64,000 bases of DNA from an uncultured Bacilli bacterium (GCA_934098745.1 CAKOPG010000004.1:24946-88945), one strand, 5' to 3'. Positions 50,556 to 60,194 are shown, counted from the first letter of the stretch. Program-made: numbers and translations. Notes: generated from the sequence alone by a model not told the origin.

Positions 50556-51929
50556 ATGCTTTTTAGTAGTTTACTATTTATTTTCTTTTTTTTACCAACC
50601 TTTTTATTGTTGTACTATTTAGTGCCATTTAAATTTAAGAATATTGTTTTGTTAATATTTAGTTTGATTTTTTATGCTTGGGGAGAGCCAAAATATATTT
50701 TATTGTTAATTTTTGTAACTCTACTAAACTATATATGCGGTTTAATAATTGATAAAAATGATAATAAAAAGACCAAAAAGAGTGTAATGATTATTTGTGT
50801 AATCCTTAATATATCATTATTAGGTTTCTTCAAGTATACTAACTTTATAATAGATAATTTAAATAGTTTGGGATTAAATTTTAATGCATTAAATATAGCA
50901 CTTCCATTGGGAATAAGCTTTTATATTTTTCAAACTATGAGTTATACAATAGATTTATATAGAAATAAAGTAAAAGTAGAAAAAAACTTTTTGACATTTT
51001 TAACATATGTTTCGATGTTTCCACAATTAGTTGCAGGCCCAATCGTCAGATATGAGGATGTAGCCAAAGAATTACAAGAAAGAAAAATAGACTTTAATTC
51101 TTTCTCGCAAGGATTATTCATTTTTCTAACCGGATTATTTGAAAAAGTATTAATTGCTAATAATGTTGGACATTTACATTCCCTAATAGTAAGTGATATT
51201 TCTCATATTTCGTTATTTACTGCTTGGTTAGGAATAATTGCATATACATTACAAATATATTTTGATTTCAATGGTTATTCTATTATGGCAATAGGTTTGG
51301 GAAAAATGTTAGGATTTAATTATCCCAAAAACTTTAATTACCCATATATTGCAACAAGTATTACAGACTTTTGGCGAAGATGGCATATAACTCTATCAAG
51401 TTGGTTTAGAGATTATGTATATATACCACTTGGTGGAAATAGAGTAAAAAAATATAGATGGTTAATTAATATAATGATAGTATGGGCATTAACAGGAATA
51501 TGGCATGGCGCTGCTTGGAATTTTGCTATTTGGGGAATATATTTTGGAGTTTTATTAATTATAGAAAAATTATTTATTGGCAAATTTATAGAAAAACTTC
51601 CTAAAATTTGTAAACACATATATGCATTATTTTTTATATTAATTGGATGGTTAATTTTCTTTTGCGATGATTTAACATTGCTACATCATTACATTTCCAA
51701 AATATTTGTTAATTCAAATATTATAGATAATGAATTTGTTTTCTATATTAAAAATTATATGCTATTTTTAATAAGCGGAATAATTTTCTCAATTCCAATA
51801 ATTAATAAAATCAAAAAAACAAAGTTTATTAAAATGGTAGCAATAGTTGTTTATGTATTTTTGTTTGTTGTTTGTATATGTCAATTATGCAGTGATTCAT
51901 ATAATCCATTTTTATATTTTAGATTTTAG
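50556..51929 (+). CDS. MBOAT O-acyltransferase (AlgI/DltB/PatA-like)
   Basis: 457 residues with about eleven membrane helices. The family core is clear: DFWRRWHITLSSWFRDYVYIPLGGNR, then LTGIWHGAAWNFAIWG with the catalytic His. Members take an acyl group from the cytoplasm and pass it across the membrane for O-acetylation of polymers such as alginate, peptidoglycan or teichoic acids. The next genes (DHHW protein, SGNH hydrolase) are the usual extracellular partners. TTGGAG lies 11 bp before the ATG. Confidence 0.92.
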   Translation: MLFSSLLFIFFFLPTFLLLYYLVPFKFKNIVLLIFSLIFYAWGEPKYILLLIFVTLLNYICGLIIDKNDNKKTKKSVMIICVILNISLLGFFKYTNFIIDNLNSLGLNFNALNIALPLGISFYIFQTMSYTIDLYRNKVKVEKNFLTFLTYVSMFPQLVAGPIVRYEDVAKELQERKIDFNSFSQGLFIFLTGLFEKVLIANNVGHLHSLIVSDISHISLFTAWLGIIAYTLQIYFDFNGYSIMAIGLGKMLGFNYPKNFNYPYIATSITDFWRRWHITLSSWFRDYVYIPLGGNRVKKYRWLINIMIVWALTGIWHGAAWNFAIWGIYFGVLLIIEKLFIGKFIEKLPKICKHIYALFFILIGWLIFFCDDLTLLHHYISKIFVNSNIIDNEFVFYIKNYMLFLISGIIFSIPIINKIKKTKFIKMVAIVVYVFLFVVCICQLCSDSYNPFLYFRF

Positions 51930-51938
51930 GTGATGAAG

Positions 51939-53027
51939 ATGAAAAAAATAACATCAATTTTAATTTCAATTATAATTTGTTGCATAGTACTAATATTTTT
52001 AGTAGTCCCCAAAAAAGAGTTTTCATATAACGAAAATAGATATTTAACAAAATTTCCTACACTAGATATTGATAATATTATTTCCGGTAAATTTATGACA
52101 CAATTAGATGATTATATAGCTGATAATTTTCCATTTAGAGAAAATCTTTTGAGTTTCAAAAGCAAATTATATAAAAAAATAGGCATATATAAGCAAAATG
52201 ATGTTTATTATGGCTATGATAATAAATTATATCAAGAGTATAAAAAACCTAGTAATAGTGATACCATTATTAAGAGGGTTAATAAATTAAGTGAAAATAT
52301 AAATAGCGATATATATTTTATGCTAATTCCTACTTCAATCTATGTAAACAATGATAAAATTTCAAAATATAATAATAGTTTTGATGAAGGTAAAACAATT
52401 GATTACTACAAAGATAAATTAAATGTAAATTTTATTGATGTTAGAGCAACATTTAATAAAAACAAAGATAATTATCTATATTATGGTACAGATCATCATT
52501 GGACTACAAGAGGGGCAAATTTAGCATATTTAGAATATTGCACAGTTGCCAAAATAAACTGCCAACAATATGAATTTTCAGTTGTTAACGATAAGTTTTA
52601 TGGAACACTATATTCCAAAGTTTTAGATAATTCATTGGAATATGACTATATCGAAAAAGTTAATGATAATACTAATTATTATGTTTATTTTGATGATGAT
52701 AAAAGTTACAGTAATAACTTATACAATTATAAGTACTTAGACGAAAAAGACAAATATTCATTTTTCTTGGATAATAATCATTCATTAATATCAATAGAAA
52801 ATTTAGATTCAAAAAATGAAAATTCAATTTTAATTATAAAAGATAGTTATGCTAATGCTTTTATACCATTAATAGCTCCTAATTATAAATATATTTATGT
52901 AATTGATCCAAGATATTATAATTTAAGTATTAGTGATTATATTAATGAAAAACAAATAGATAAAATTTTATTTATTTATAATGTTCTGACAATAGATGAA
53001 GATTTAGGCATCATAAGCATTAAATAG
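51939..53027 (+). CDS. DHHW/AlgJ-AlgX-like extracellular acetylation protein
   Basis: 362 residues. One N-terminal membrane anchor (about 2-22), then a SGNH-like domain with YYGTDHHWTTRGANL (the Asp-His pair of the DHHW family) and ILIIKDSYANAF (nucleophile Ser region). AlgX/AlgJ relatives transfer acetyl groups from the MBOAT partner to a polysaccharide outside the membrane. The start is ATG 51939, 5 bp after AGGTGA; two earlier in-frame starts overlap that site. Confidence 0.85.
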   Translation: MKKITSILISIIICCIVLIFLVVPKKEFSYNENRYLTKFPTLDIDNIISGKFMTQLDDYIADNFPFRENLLSFKSKLYKKIGIYKQNDVYYGYDNKLYQEYKKPSNSDTIIKRVNKLSENINSDIYFMLIPTSIYVNNDKISKYNNSFDEGKTIDYYKDKLNVNFIDVRATFNKNKDNYLYYGTDHHWTTRGANLAYLEYCTVAKINCQQYEFSVVNDKFYGTLYSKVLDNSLEYDYIEKVNDNTNYYVYFDDDKSYSNNLYNYKYLDEKDKYSFFLDNNHSLISIENLDSKNENSILIIKDSYANAFIPLIAPNYKYIYVIDPRYYNLSISDYINEKQIDKILFIYNVLTIDEDLGIISIK

Positions 53028-53082
53028 TATTTTACACAAAATCAAAATTATGATAAAATATATATCGTATAGCGAGGTTGTA

Positions 53083-54294
53083 ATGAAAAAAAGAAGATTA
53101 AAAGTTAAGAGAATAGTAATTGTAGTAGCAATATTAATCATTACTTCATTAATTATATTATCACCATTTATGTTTATAAATATTAAATTGATTGGTAACA
53201 AAAAAATTCAATTAGATTATGGTGAAAAGTATAGTGAGCCAGGTTTTAAAGCATATATGTTTAATAAAGAAATTACCGATAAAATAAAAGTAAAGAATAA
53301 TATCAAAGAAAATGTAGGCAAATATGAGGTTACATATAGTTATAAATTTTTAATTTATCAAATCAAGAGAACAAGAAAGGTTATCGTTTCAGATTTAACT
53401 GGTCCTGAAATTACATTAAAAGGTGATAAGAAATTAAGCATTACAGTTGACACAAAATATGAAGAACCTGGATATGAGGCAATAGACAAATTAGATGGTG
53501 TTCTAACAGAAAATGTAAAGGTTACCAATAACATAGATATAACTAAATTAGGTGATTATAAAGTTATATATGAGGTTAAAGATAAAGCCGGAAATGTAAG
53601 TAAAGAAATAAGAAAAGTAACAGTTGAGAAATTAAAACCTACTCAAATGTCGATAAAAGATTATACTCTTGATGGTTGGTATGATTCAGTTAAATTAAAA
53701 GAAACTAAAAATTATGGAAATGACTATTTCAATAAAATAACGATGGTTGGCGATTCAAATACAATGTATATGTATCTTAATGGATATTTGAATGGATTAA
53801 AAGCTTGGGCTATACCTTGCCTTCACGCCGAATCCATGCATTCTACAGAAATTAATTTATATGGATTAGGTATCAAAATGAAACTATTGGATGCAGTTGA
53901 AAAATATAAACCCGAAACTATGATTTTAAATTTTGGAACATTTAGTACTGCCTGGATTAGTGAAGAAACTTTTAATGAAAAAGCAAATACTATGATAGAA
54001 CAAATAAAAGAAAAAAGTCCAAATACGAAAATTATATTAATATCTATTTATCCAATTAAAAAAGGTGACAATATAAATAAATTTCAACAAGATATTATTA
54101 ATAAATATAATTTCTTAATATTGGAAATGGCTGATAAACACGGATTAAAGTATCTAGATGTTCAAGAAGTATTAAAAGATGATGATGGTTATGGCAAAGA
54201 AGAATATTTTGAAGATGATAAATTTCATCTAACACTTTTAGGACATAATACTGTAAAAGAATATATTAAAACACATGCATTGGAGGAGGATTAA
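53083..54294 (+). CDS. SGNH/GDSL hydrolase with two Ig-like domains
   Basis: 403 residues. A basic N-terminus and a membrane helix (about 9-33) lead to two tandem bacterial Ig-like domains with the DUF5011 pattern (EPGFKAY--, then GPEITLKGDKKL--EPGYEAIDKLDGVLTENV). A C-terminal SGNH hydrolase domain follows: TMVGDSNTMY (block I, nucleophile Ser), NFGTFSTAW (block III-like) and DKFHLTLLGH (block V Asp/His). It would hydrolyse or transfer esters on a surface glycan. ATG 53083 is preferred; the earlier in-frame start lacks a ribosome site. Confidence 0.87.
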   Translation: MKKRRLKVKRIVIVVAILIITSLIILSPFMFINIKLIGNKKIQLDYGEKYSEPGFKAYMFNKEITDKIKVKNNIKENVGKYEVTYSYKFLIYQIKRTRKVIVSDLTGPEITLKGDKKLSITVDTKYEEPGYEAIDKLDGVLTENVKVTNNIDITKLGDYKVIYEVKDKAGNVSKEIRKVTVEKLKPTQMSIKDYTLDGWYDSVKLKETKNYGNDYFNKITMVGDSNTMYMYLNGYLNGLKAWAIPCLHAESMHSTEINLYGLGIKMKLLDAVEKYKPETMILNFGTFSTAWISEETFNEKANTMIEQIKEKSPNTKIILISIYPIKKGDNINKFQQDIINKYNFLILEMADKHGLKYLDVQEVLKDDDGYGKEEYFEDDKFHLTLLGHNTVKEYIKTHALEED

Positions 54295-54296
54295 AA

Positions 54297-54728
54297 ATGA
54301 AAAAAATTGTTGTTGTATTAAGTGTATTTATTTTATTATTTGTTACTGGTTGTGGTAACACGGTATCAGAACTCAATGTTGATAATACTGAAAACATTAT
54401 TGAATCTGATTTAAAAAATATGCAAGAAGTTGATGAGGACTCACTTAAAGATGTTTATGGATTAGATTTGGATTTAATGGAAGTACATATTATAAAACAA
54501 AATACAGAGGGTGATTTATATGCTATAATAAAAACTAATGAAAAAACCACAGTTAAAAATGATATGACAAAATATTTTGAAAAGATTCAAAAGTTTAATG
54601 CGAATTATTCACCTGAAAGATTAGAAATACTTAATAATAGAGTAGAAAAAGAAATTGGAGATTACTTAATATATATAGTAGCAGAAAATGCTGATGAAAT
54701 ATATAATAATATAGTTAAAAGCTTATAA
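54297..54728 (+). CDS. DUF4358 lipoprotein
   Basis: 143 residues. The signal peptide ends in the lipobox VTGC (Cys about 19), so the protein is anchored on the outer face of the membrane. The rest has the DUF4358 pattern, including YAIIKTNEKTTVKNDMTKYFEK and GDYLIYIVAENADEIY. The family recurs next to MBOAT/DHHW/SGNH genes in Bacillota, and its role there is unknown. GGAGGAG lies across the end of the upstream gene. Confidence 0.82.
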   Translation: MKKIVVVLSVFILLFVTGCGNTVSELNVDNTENIIESDLKNMQEVDEDSLKDVYGLDLDLMEVHIIKQNTEGDLYAIIKTNEKTTVKNDMTKYFEKIQKFNANYSPERLEILNNRVEKEIGDYLIYIVAENADEIYNNIVKSL

Positions 54729-55009
54729 AAAATATGAAGAATGTTATTTGAATTTTCCAAAGCATTTAGATAGTAAAATTTTCAATGTTATTAATTTAGT
54801 TATTTAAAAATATTGAAAAATAAACAAAAAAAGGGTAAAAAGTACAAAAACATGCATAATCTAATGTCCACCTGAAGAGAGTGAAAACTCTCTTTTTATT
54901 TATTTTAAAGAGGTTAAAACTTGTTGAATTTTTTAAAAGTTATAACTTGACACATAATTAATAAAGAAAAAATATATAAACTATAGTAGTTTTGTAAATT
55001 TTTAGTTAA
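54729..55009. other. Gene-free stretch containing terminator copy 3
   Basis: AT-rich sequence between the MBOAT cluster and the broken helicase. Apart from the terminator at 54868 I see no gene. The helicase frame emerges at its right end without a start, so a deletion or insertion junction lies here. Confidence 0.5.
54868..54897 (+). terminator. CCTGAAGAGAG-type terminator, copy 3
   Basis: CCACCTGAAGAGAGT (54868-54882), GAAA loop, ACTCTC (54887-54892), then TTTTT. It probably ends the MBOAT operon transcript. Confidence 0.75.
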
Positions 55010-56103
55010 TATTTACCTAAAATAATAATTACAAATAGTTTTTATTATAATAATGACACTTTAAAATACAATAAATATCCTCAGTTACAAATTACTTATT
55101 TGACAGCGCATTCTTCTAAAGGATTAGGATATGATAACGTTGTTGTTATAAATGGAAAAGATGCCGTTTTAGGGTTTCCCTCTAAAATAGTTGATGATCC
55201 AGTTATGAAGTTGGTAATTAAAGATGATGAATCGCTAGAATTTGCTGAAGAAAGAAGATTATTTTATGTAGCATTAACTAGAACCAAAAATAAAGTTTAT
55301 ATAATTACGCCAATTCATAAGCCTTCAAAGTTTGTCCTAGAATTAAAAGAAAGGTTTGAAGAAGTAGTTTTAAAGGGAGAAAATTTAGCACCGATAAAAG
55401 AACTTAATAATATGTTAAAATGTCCATTTGTGGTTATCCATTACAAAGAAGAGCTAATAAAAACTTTAAAATTAGTGGTACAATATGGGTATGCTCTAAT
55501 GATCCGGAAGTATGTGGCTTTGTTACTAATGATATTGGTGGCGGAAAAATGGCAATATCTAAATGCCCTAAATGTGAGGATGGTTATTTAGTGGTAAAAA
55601 CAATCAAGAATGGTCTTGATAATGAAAAGAAGATTTTAGGATGTACTAATTATAAAAAAGATGGAACTGGTTGTTCAGTGTATATGATGGATTATAATTT
55701 TTCTCAAGATAAAGAAGAAGTAAGTATTAAATTTTATGATGAAAAAACAGATTTAAATATTGTTACATGGTGCCAAAAACCCTTTAAAGAACTGGTAAAT
55801 TCAATAATAGATGTTATTAATTTATATAAAAATTTATCAATGGCAGTAGGAATTAAATTACTATTTTCAATTTTATCTGGAGAAATGTCTAAGACAGTAT
55901 ACTCATTTAAAATGTATAAAAATAAAAAATTTGGATATTTACAAGAAAGTGATAGAAAAAAATTTAATATGTTAATTAATGCTATGAGAGGGGAAGGAAT
56001 AATTGACATTTTAGAGAATGATTATGGTAGAATAGTTATTCCCAAAGATAAATTAAGAGAAGAAGATTATAAGTTAATATATGCCAGTATTAAATTAATA
56101 TAA
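55010..56103 (+). pseudogene. Decayed UvrD/helicase IV-like helicase with zinc ribbon
   Basis: The frame opens at 55010 with no start codon or upstream helicase motifs. From about 55080 it reads LQITYLTAHSSKGLGYDNVVVING and EERRLFYVALTRTKNKVYI, motifs V and VI of superfamily 1A helicases; everything N-terminal (Walker A and so on) is missing. At about 55426 one A seems lost: restoring it turns CPFVV into CPICGYPL and joins the frame continuing to 56103, which has a C-terminal zinc ribbon (CP-CGYPL, CSNDPEVCGF, KCPKCEDG) and a winged-helix-like tail. So it is both 5'-truncated and frameshifted. Confidence 0.85.
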
Positions 56104-56181
56104 TTAATAGTATATTGTTTGTATTAAATTAAAAGTAATAAAATAATCATAAAGCATATTCAAAAAGTGGTTAGCTTAAAC

Positions 56182-56222
56182 AAAAAAGTAAGTAGATAGT
56201 GCCTATATCAACTTACTTTTTT
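56182..56222. terminator. Strong bidirectional terminator
   Basis: AAAAAAGTAAGT (56182-56193) pairs perfectly with ACTTACTTTTTT (56211-56222). It overlaps the sortase stop on the minus strand. Confidence 0.8.
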
Positions 56223-57035
56223 TATTAATTTAGCATGTAAAACACTTTTAATATCATCATTATAACAAGTAGATAATGTAAGTATTTTATCATTTCCATC
56301 TAGAGATACCATAAAATCATAACTACTTCGGTCTTTCAACATATTAATAAAATTAAGAAATTCCTTCTCATTAAGAAAATCTGTTTGCAAGTAATCACTA
56401 GTATTAGGAATTTTATAAACACTAAAAACTTGCCATAAAGAATTTTCATTTTCCGTCGCCATCTTAATAACAAAATTATCCTTATTATTTAACCAACCAT
56501 TCGTAGTAATTGTTCTCAATGTACCAAACATCGTCTTATCATATCTTCCGTGAGCATAAATAATAGTATTTTTATCATCTATTAAATTATTTCGATAGTC
56601 GGCAAATACCCAACCAGCTTGATTATAACTTTTATCTAGAGCATGTGTCAGATAATAATCATTATCCTTATATTTAACAAAAGGGTAATTAACGTTTGTT
56701 CCCATAACCATAATCCAACCTGCTATATCACCATTAACTTTTTTTAAATCCGCAAAATCAATGTCTATTAAATTCATTTTAATATAGTCCCAATAGGGAT
56801 TATCTTTTTCAATTTCTTGAGTAGGTTTAATTATTTCAGTATTATCTGTATCATCCATTTCTTTAATTTCTATTTTCTTTAAAACCTCATCCATTTGTTT
56901 ATTGATACTATTACCATCATTAAACCAAATAATAATGTTATACATAGAAAAAACAAAACCACCTAAAGAAACTATAAATATTATCCCCCAAATTATTTTG
57001 TCTTTCTTCTTTAATTTCTTTCTTACTTTTTTCAT
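56208..57035 (-). CDS. Class B sortase
   Basis: 275 residues. An N-terminal membrane anchor (about 14-37), a linker, then the sortase fold: NGDIAGWIMVMGTNVNYPFVKYKDNDYYL, IYAHGRYD (His162) and ILTLSTC (Cys257). These are class B hallmarks. The catalytic Arg normally found 8-10 residues after the Cys is not seen; the equivalent place has Lys263 (DDIKSVLHAKL), so the active site is atypical. It is transcribed divergently from the two hydrolase-like genes. I find no canonical NPxTN or LPxTG substrate in the window. Confidence 0.87.
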   Translation of the reverse strand: MKKVRKKLKKKDKIIWGIIFIVSLGGFVFSMYNIIIWFNDGNSINKQMDEVLKKIEIKEMDDTDNTEIIKPTQEIEKDNPYWDYIKMNLIDIDFADLKKVNGDIAGWIMVMGTNVNYPFVKYKDNDYYLTHALDKSYNQAGWVFADYRNNLIDDKNTIIYAHGRYDKTMFGTLRTITTNGWLNNKDNFVIKMATENENSLWQVFSVYKIPNTSDYLQTDFLNEKEFLNFINMLKDRSSYDFMVSLDGNDKILTLSTCYNDDIKSVLHAKLIKKVS

Positions 57036-57172
57036 ATTACATCAATTATTATTATACTATAAATTAATAATTTAATATATAGTTTACATAAATTTATTAC
57101 TTTATTTTATAATAATAGATTTTTTTAAAATTTAATGTTATAATTAAAATGTAATTATATAAGGAGCTTAGT

Positions 57173-58363
57173 ATGACAAATGAACAAATCGAAGCACTAA
57201 TTGCTTCAGGAACTCGTGAAGGTAATGGCGTATGGATAGGTTTGGGAAATGGCAGCAAAATGTATGTTCCCGATAACGTTGCCCCAGGAGAATCCGGATT
57301 AATATATTTTTATGATAGTGACCCAGGAATGTATTCCGGCGGTATGAAAGATGTTGTTACCGGAGCCGATTGCAATAAAATAACTCTTATGTTAGGCTGT
57401 GGCAGTATCAATAATGATCCAAAATATCTTGATATGATTGATTCAGTAGCCTCATATAAGGGGGTAGGAGTTCATGTCAACCATAGTATGGGCGCCAGTG
57501 CGGGAGCAGCTAACGGATTTCATCTGAAAGTAGCCTCAATAGAGAAGAATAATGAAATGAATCAAACCGTAGTTTTACTAGAACCTGGTCGTAGAGATAA
57601 TGTCAACCTTAGCATATCGCCATCCGAACTTGCAACATTAAAAAATAGTAATTCTAGTATGCTATTCATTTCGGAACAATTCAGCGATATTGATAAAACT
57701 AATAATTTTGAAAATTATCAGTATGTTACCGATGCTACCGCTGCCGGCATACCAGTTATTATAGCTCATCATAAAGATTCTAAAAAAAAGCATATGATGG
57801 TCGTAGATGAATTTGTCAGAAACTCTAATGTTTTGGATTATTTAGATGGCAAGGCACCTCTATCAGGTATTGATAATTTTACCTTTAGTTATTATGATAA
57901 TGGCAAGTGGTACCATGATAAATCTTTTACTGAAGCTGTAACTTTATCTGGACAAAGTGCCACTGAATTTGCTCAAAATTTAGGAAGTGATGCTTCAAAT
58001 GGCCTTCCAAATGCCGACTTTAGCTCATTAAATGAATTTTTAGCAACAACTGCTACCCTTGCCAATTTTAAAGAAAATGTTGATAAATCTAGCGTTACAT
58101 CTTCACAAGATTACGTTGAATATAGCGTTGGTGAAATTCTTAATATCATAAAACGTATGGATTACATTGCCAAAATAGCAAATAACAGCTATCAAAGCAC
58201 CACTAGTATTCCTATAGAAGAAGATTATGTTATACATAAATATTTTAATATAGTCTCAGAAAATATTTTAAAAATAAATAAAGAATTACAAAATTGTGTT
58301 GATACGGCACAAAGTATAGATGTGCTTGATAAACAATTAAGTAATGATGTAATTGGTTTGTAA
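57173..58363 (+). CDS. Hydrolase-like protein A (tandem paralogue)
   Basis: 396 residues with no signal peptide. The N-terminal 270 residues look like a compact alpha/beta-hydrolase-type domain: GESGLIYFYDSD, then HSMGASAGAANG with a GxSxG-like elbow (G107-A-S109-A-G111), and GIPVIIAHHKDS--HMMVVDEF, which may hold the His/Asp. The C-terminal ~100 residues are helical. It is closely related to the next gene, especially over the first 130 residues. TAAGGAG and a TATAAT box precede the ATG. The enzyme activity and cellular location are unknown. Confidence 0.65.
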   Translation: MTNEQIEALIASGTREGNGVWIGLGNGSKMYVPDNVAPGESGLIYFYDSDPGMYSGGMKDVVTGADCNKITLMLGCGSINNDPKYLDMIDSVASYKGVGVHVNHSMGASAGAANGFHLKVASIEKNNEMNQTVVLLEPGRRDNVNLSISPSELATLKNSNSSMLFISEQFSDIDKTNNFENYQYVTDATAAGIPVIIAHHKDSKKKHMMVVDEFVRNSNVLDYLDGKAPLSGIDNFTFSYYDNGKWYHDKSFTEAVTLSGQSATEFAQNLGSDASNGLPNADFSSLNEFLATTATLANFKENVDKSSVTSSQDYVEYSVGEILNIIKRMDYIAKIANNSYQSTTSIPIEEDYVIHKYFNIVSENILKINKELQNCVDTAQSIDVLDKQLSNDVIGL

Positions 58364-58375
58364 AGGAGATTAAAT

Positions 58376-60076
58376 ATGACAAATGAACAAATTGAAGCAT
58401 TAGTTGCTTCAGGAACTCGTGAGGGTAATGGAGTTTGGGTAAATATTGGTAATAGAGGAGCCAAAATGTACGTTCCCGATAATGTTGCTCCAGGAGAATC
58501 TGGATTAATATATTTTTATGATAGTGACCCAAGTACTAACTCATATGGTATGAGAGACACTATTACTGGAAACAACTACAACAAGATTGCTATCTTTTTA
58601 GGATGCGGTGACTACGATGAAGGCTATCTTGATATAATTGATTCAGTAGCTTCATACAAAGGCGTTGGCTCTCACGTTAATCAAAGTATGGGAGCTAGTG
58701 CGGGAGCCGCTAACGGCCTTCACATGAAAATAGCTTCAATAAAGAAAAATAATGAAACAAATCAGACAGTAGTTTTATTAGAATGTGCCTATAATGGTAA
58801 AGGTGATGGCTATCTAAATATAACATCTGATGATATCGCAACCCTAAAAAATAGTAACTCTGGTTTATTATTTATTGAAGAATGGTATAGAGATTATGAC
58901 CAAGGTTATAATTTAGAGGCTGCTACTTATTTAGAAGATGTTGCTAAAGCTGGTGTACCTGTAGTCGTAGCTCACTATAAAGATCCGAATAAATTTCATA
59001 TGGTAGTAGTAGACGAGTTTGTTAAAAATTCTAATATTTTAGATTATTTAGATGGGAAAGCATCCTTAACAAATATTGATAATTTTACATTCAGCTATTG
59101 TGATAATACTGGTTCATGGCATCACAACAAATCATTTACCGAGGCTACCGCTATTTTGGGCAAAAGTGCCTTAGAAACAGCCAAAAGTCTAGGTATAACA
59201 TCTGGTGAAGAGGTTATAATTCCTAATGCTGATTTTAGTTCATTAAGTAATAGTTTTGGCGCTTTAAAAAATTTGATGTATGACCAGTTTGGTAATTTAT
59301 ATTCTAACTTAGTAAAATCAGATGAAAATTATGCTGAATATAGCGTTGGCCAGTTACTAACAACTATTGCCGGTACCACATTTTTAAATGGTATAAATAA
59401 TAGTAACTATCAAAGTACTACTAATATTCCTAAAGAAGAAGACTATATTATTAATAAATACTTTACGATTACGGGATCATTATTAGAAAAGACTTCTAAA
59501 GAATTACAAAATGCTATTGGAATATCTGATACTATACAAGAAACCGATAACAAACTAGAAAATATTGTCAATGATAACAATAATATTGGAACTATTCCTG
59601 GTACATTACCTTCAACAAGTTCTCCAACAACACCTAGCGTAATACCAAATTATCCAAGTGACAGTAGTGAACCAGACACCGGAAATGATACTGAAAATCC
59701 TACCACTACTCCAGAGCCTCTTCCAGATACTAAAGAAGAAACTAGAAATAATTCAAATAATACCTCTGCACCATCATATGATAGTCCTAAAGAAGAAGAG
59801 CCTATTATACCAGTAGAAGAACCAACTAATGATAGTACTCCATCTACTGGATACATTCCAAAAGATCCTGACATAAAAGAACCAACTGACTCTAGTAAAA
59901 ATAATCAAACCGTGAATATTCCATCATCTAATGTAACCCCAACTACTAAAAAAGAAGATTCCGGTATAAGTCCTTTAGGAGTAATTCTTGGAGCTGGTGC
60001 CCTAGGCGGAGCCGGATATGCTGGTAAAAAGATATATGACAAAGTTAAACAAGATAAAGAAGATGAAGAAGAGTAA
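58376..60076 (+). CDS. Hydrolase-like protein B with C-terminal membrane anchor
   Basis: 566 residues; paralogue of protein A over about 390 residues, with the same MGASAGAANG elbow (Ser108). It adds a Pro/Thr/Ser/Asn-rich linker (about 405-525) and one C-terminal helix (SPLGVILGAGALGGAGYAG) followed by KKIYDKVKQDK and an acidic end. There is no N-terminal signal peptide. The linker and anchor look like a cell-surface stalk, yet no LPxTG/NPxTN motif is present, so the export route is unclear. It is 12 bp after gene A with AAAGGAG, so the two are co-transcribed. Confidence 0.65.
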   Translation: MTNEQIEALVASGTREGNGVWVNIGNRGAKMYVPDNVAPGESGLIYFYDSDPSTNSYGMRDTITGNNYNKIAIFLGCGDYDEGYLDIIDSVASYKGVGSHVNQSMGASAGAANGLHMKIASIKKNNETNQTVVLLECAYNGKGDGYLNITSDDIATLKNSNSGLLFIEEWYRDYDQGYNLEAATYLEDVAKAGVPVVVAHYKDPNKFHMVVVDEFVKNSNILDYLDGKASLTNIDNFTFSYCDNTGSWHHNKSFTEATAILGKSALETAKSLGITSGEEVIIPNADFSSLSNSFGALKNLMYDQFGNLYSNLVKSDENYAEYSVGQLLTTIAGTTFLNGINNSNYQSTTNIPKEEDYIINKYFTITGSLLEKTSKELQNAIGISDTIQETDNKLENIVNDNNNIGTIPGTLPSTSSPTTPSVIPNYPSDSSEPDTGNDTENPTTTPEPLPDTKEETRNNSNNTSAPSYDSPKEEEPIIPVEEPTNDSTPSTGYIPKDPDIKEPTDSSKNNQTVNIPSSNVTPTTKKEDSGISPLGVILGAGALGGAGYAGKKIYDKVKQDKEDEEE

Positions 60077-60163
60077 TTTAACAAATGTAACTAAGAATAA
60101 TTAAAATAGAACCCTTTATCAAATAGAGGATATAACTTCCAATAATGATAAAGAAATTTGAAT

Positions 60164-60194
60164 AAGTGAGTGTCAGAGTACCCTCGCTTTTTTC
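60164..60194 (+). terminator. Terminator after hydrolase-like gene B
   Basis: AAGTGAG (60164-60170) pairs with CTCGCTT (60183-60189) with one G-T pair, then TTTT. Confidence 0.65.

Noticed and set aside
59850..60076. LPxTG/NPxTN sorting signal in hydrolase-like protein B
   Set aside because: TPSTG occurs about 50 residues before the C-terminal helix and is followed by charged linker, not by the helix; no NPxTN-like motif is present.
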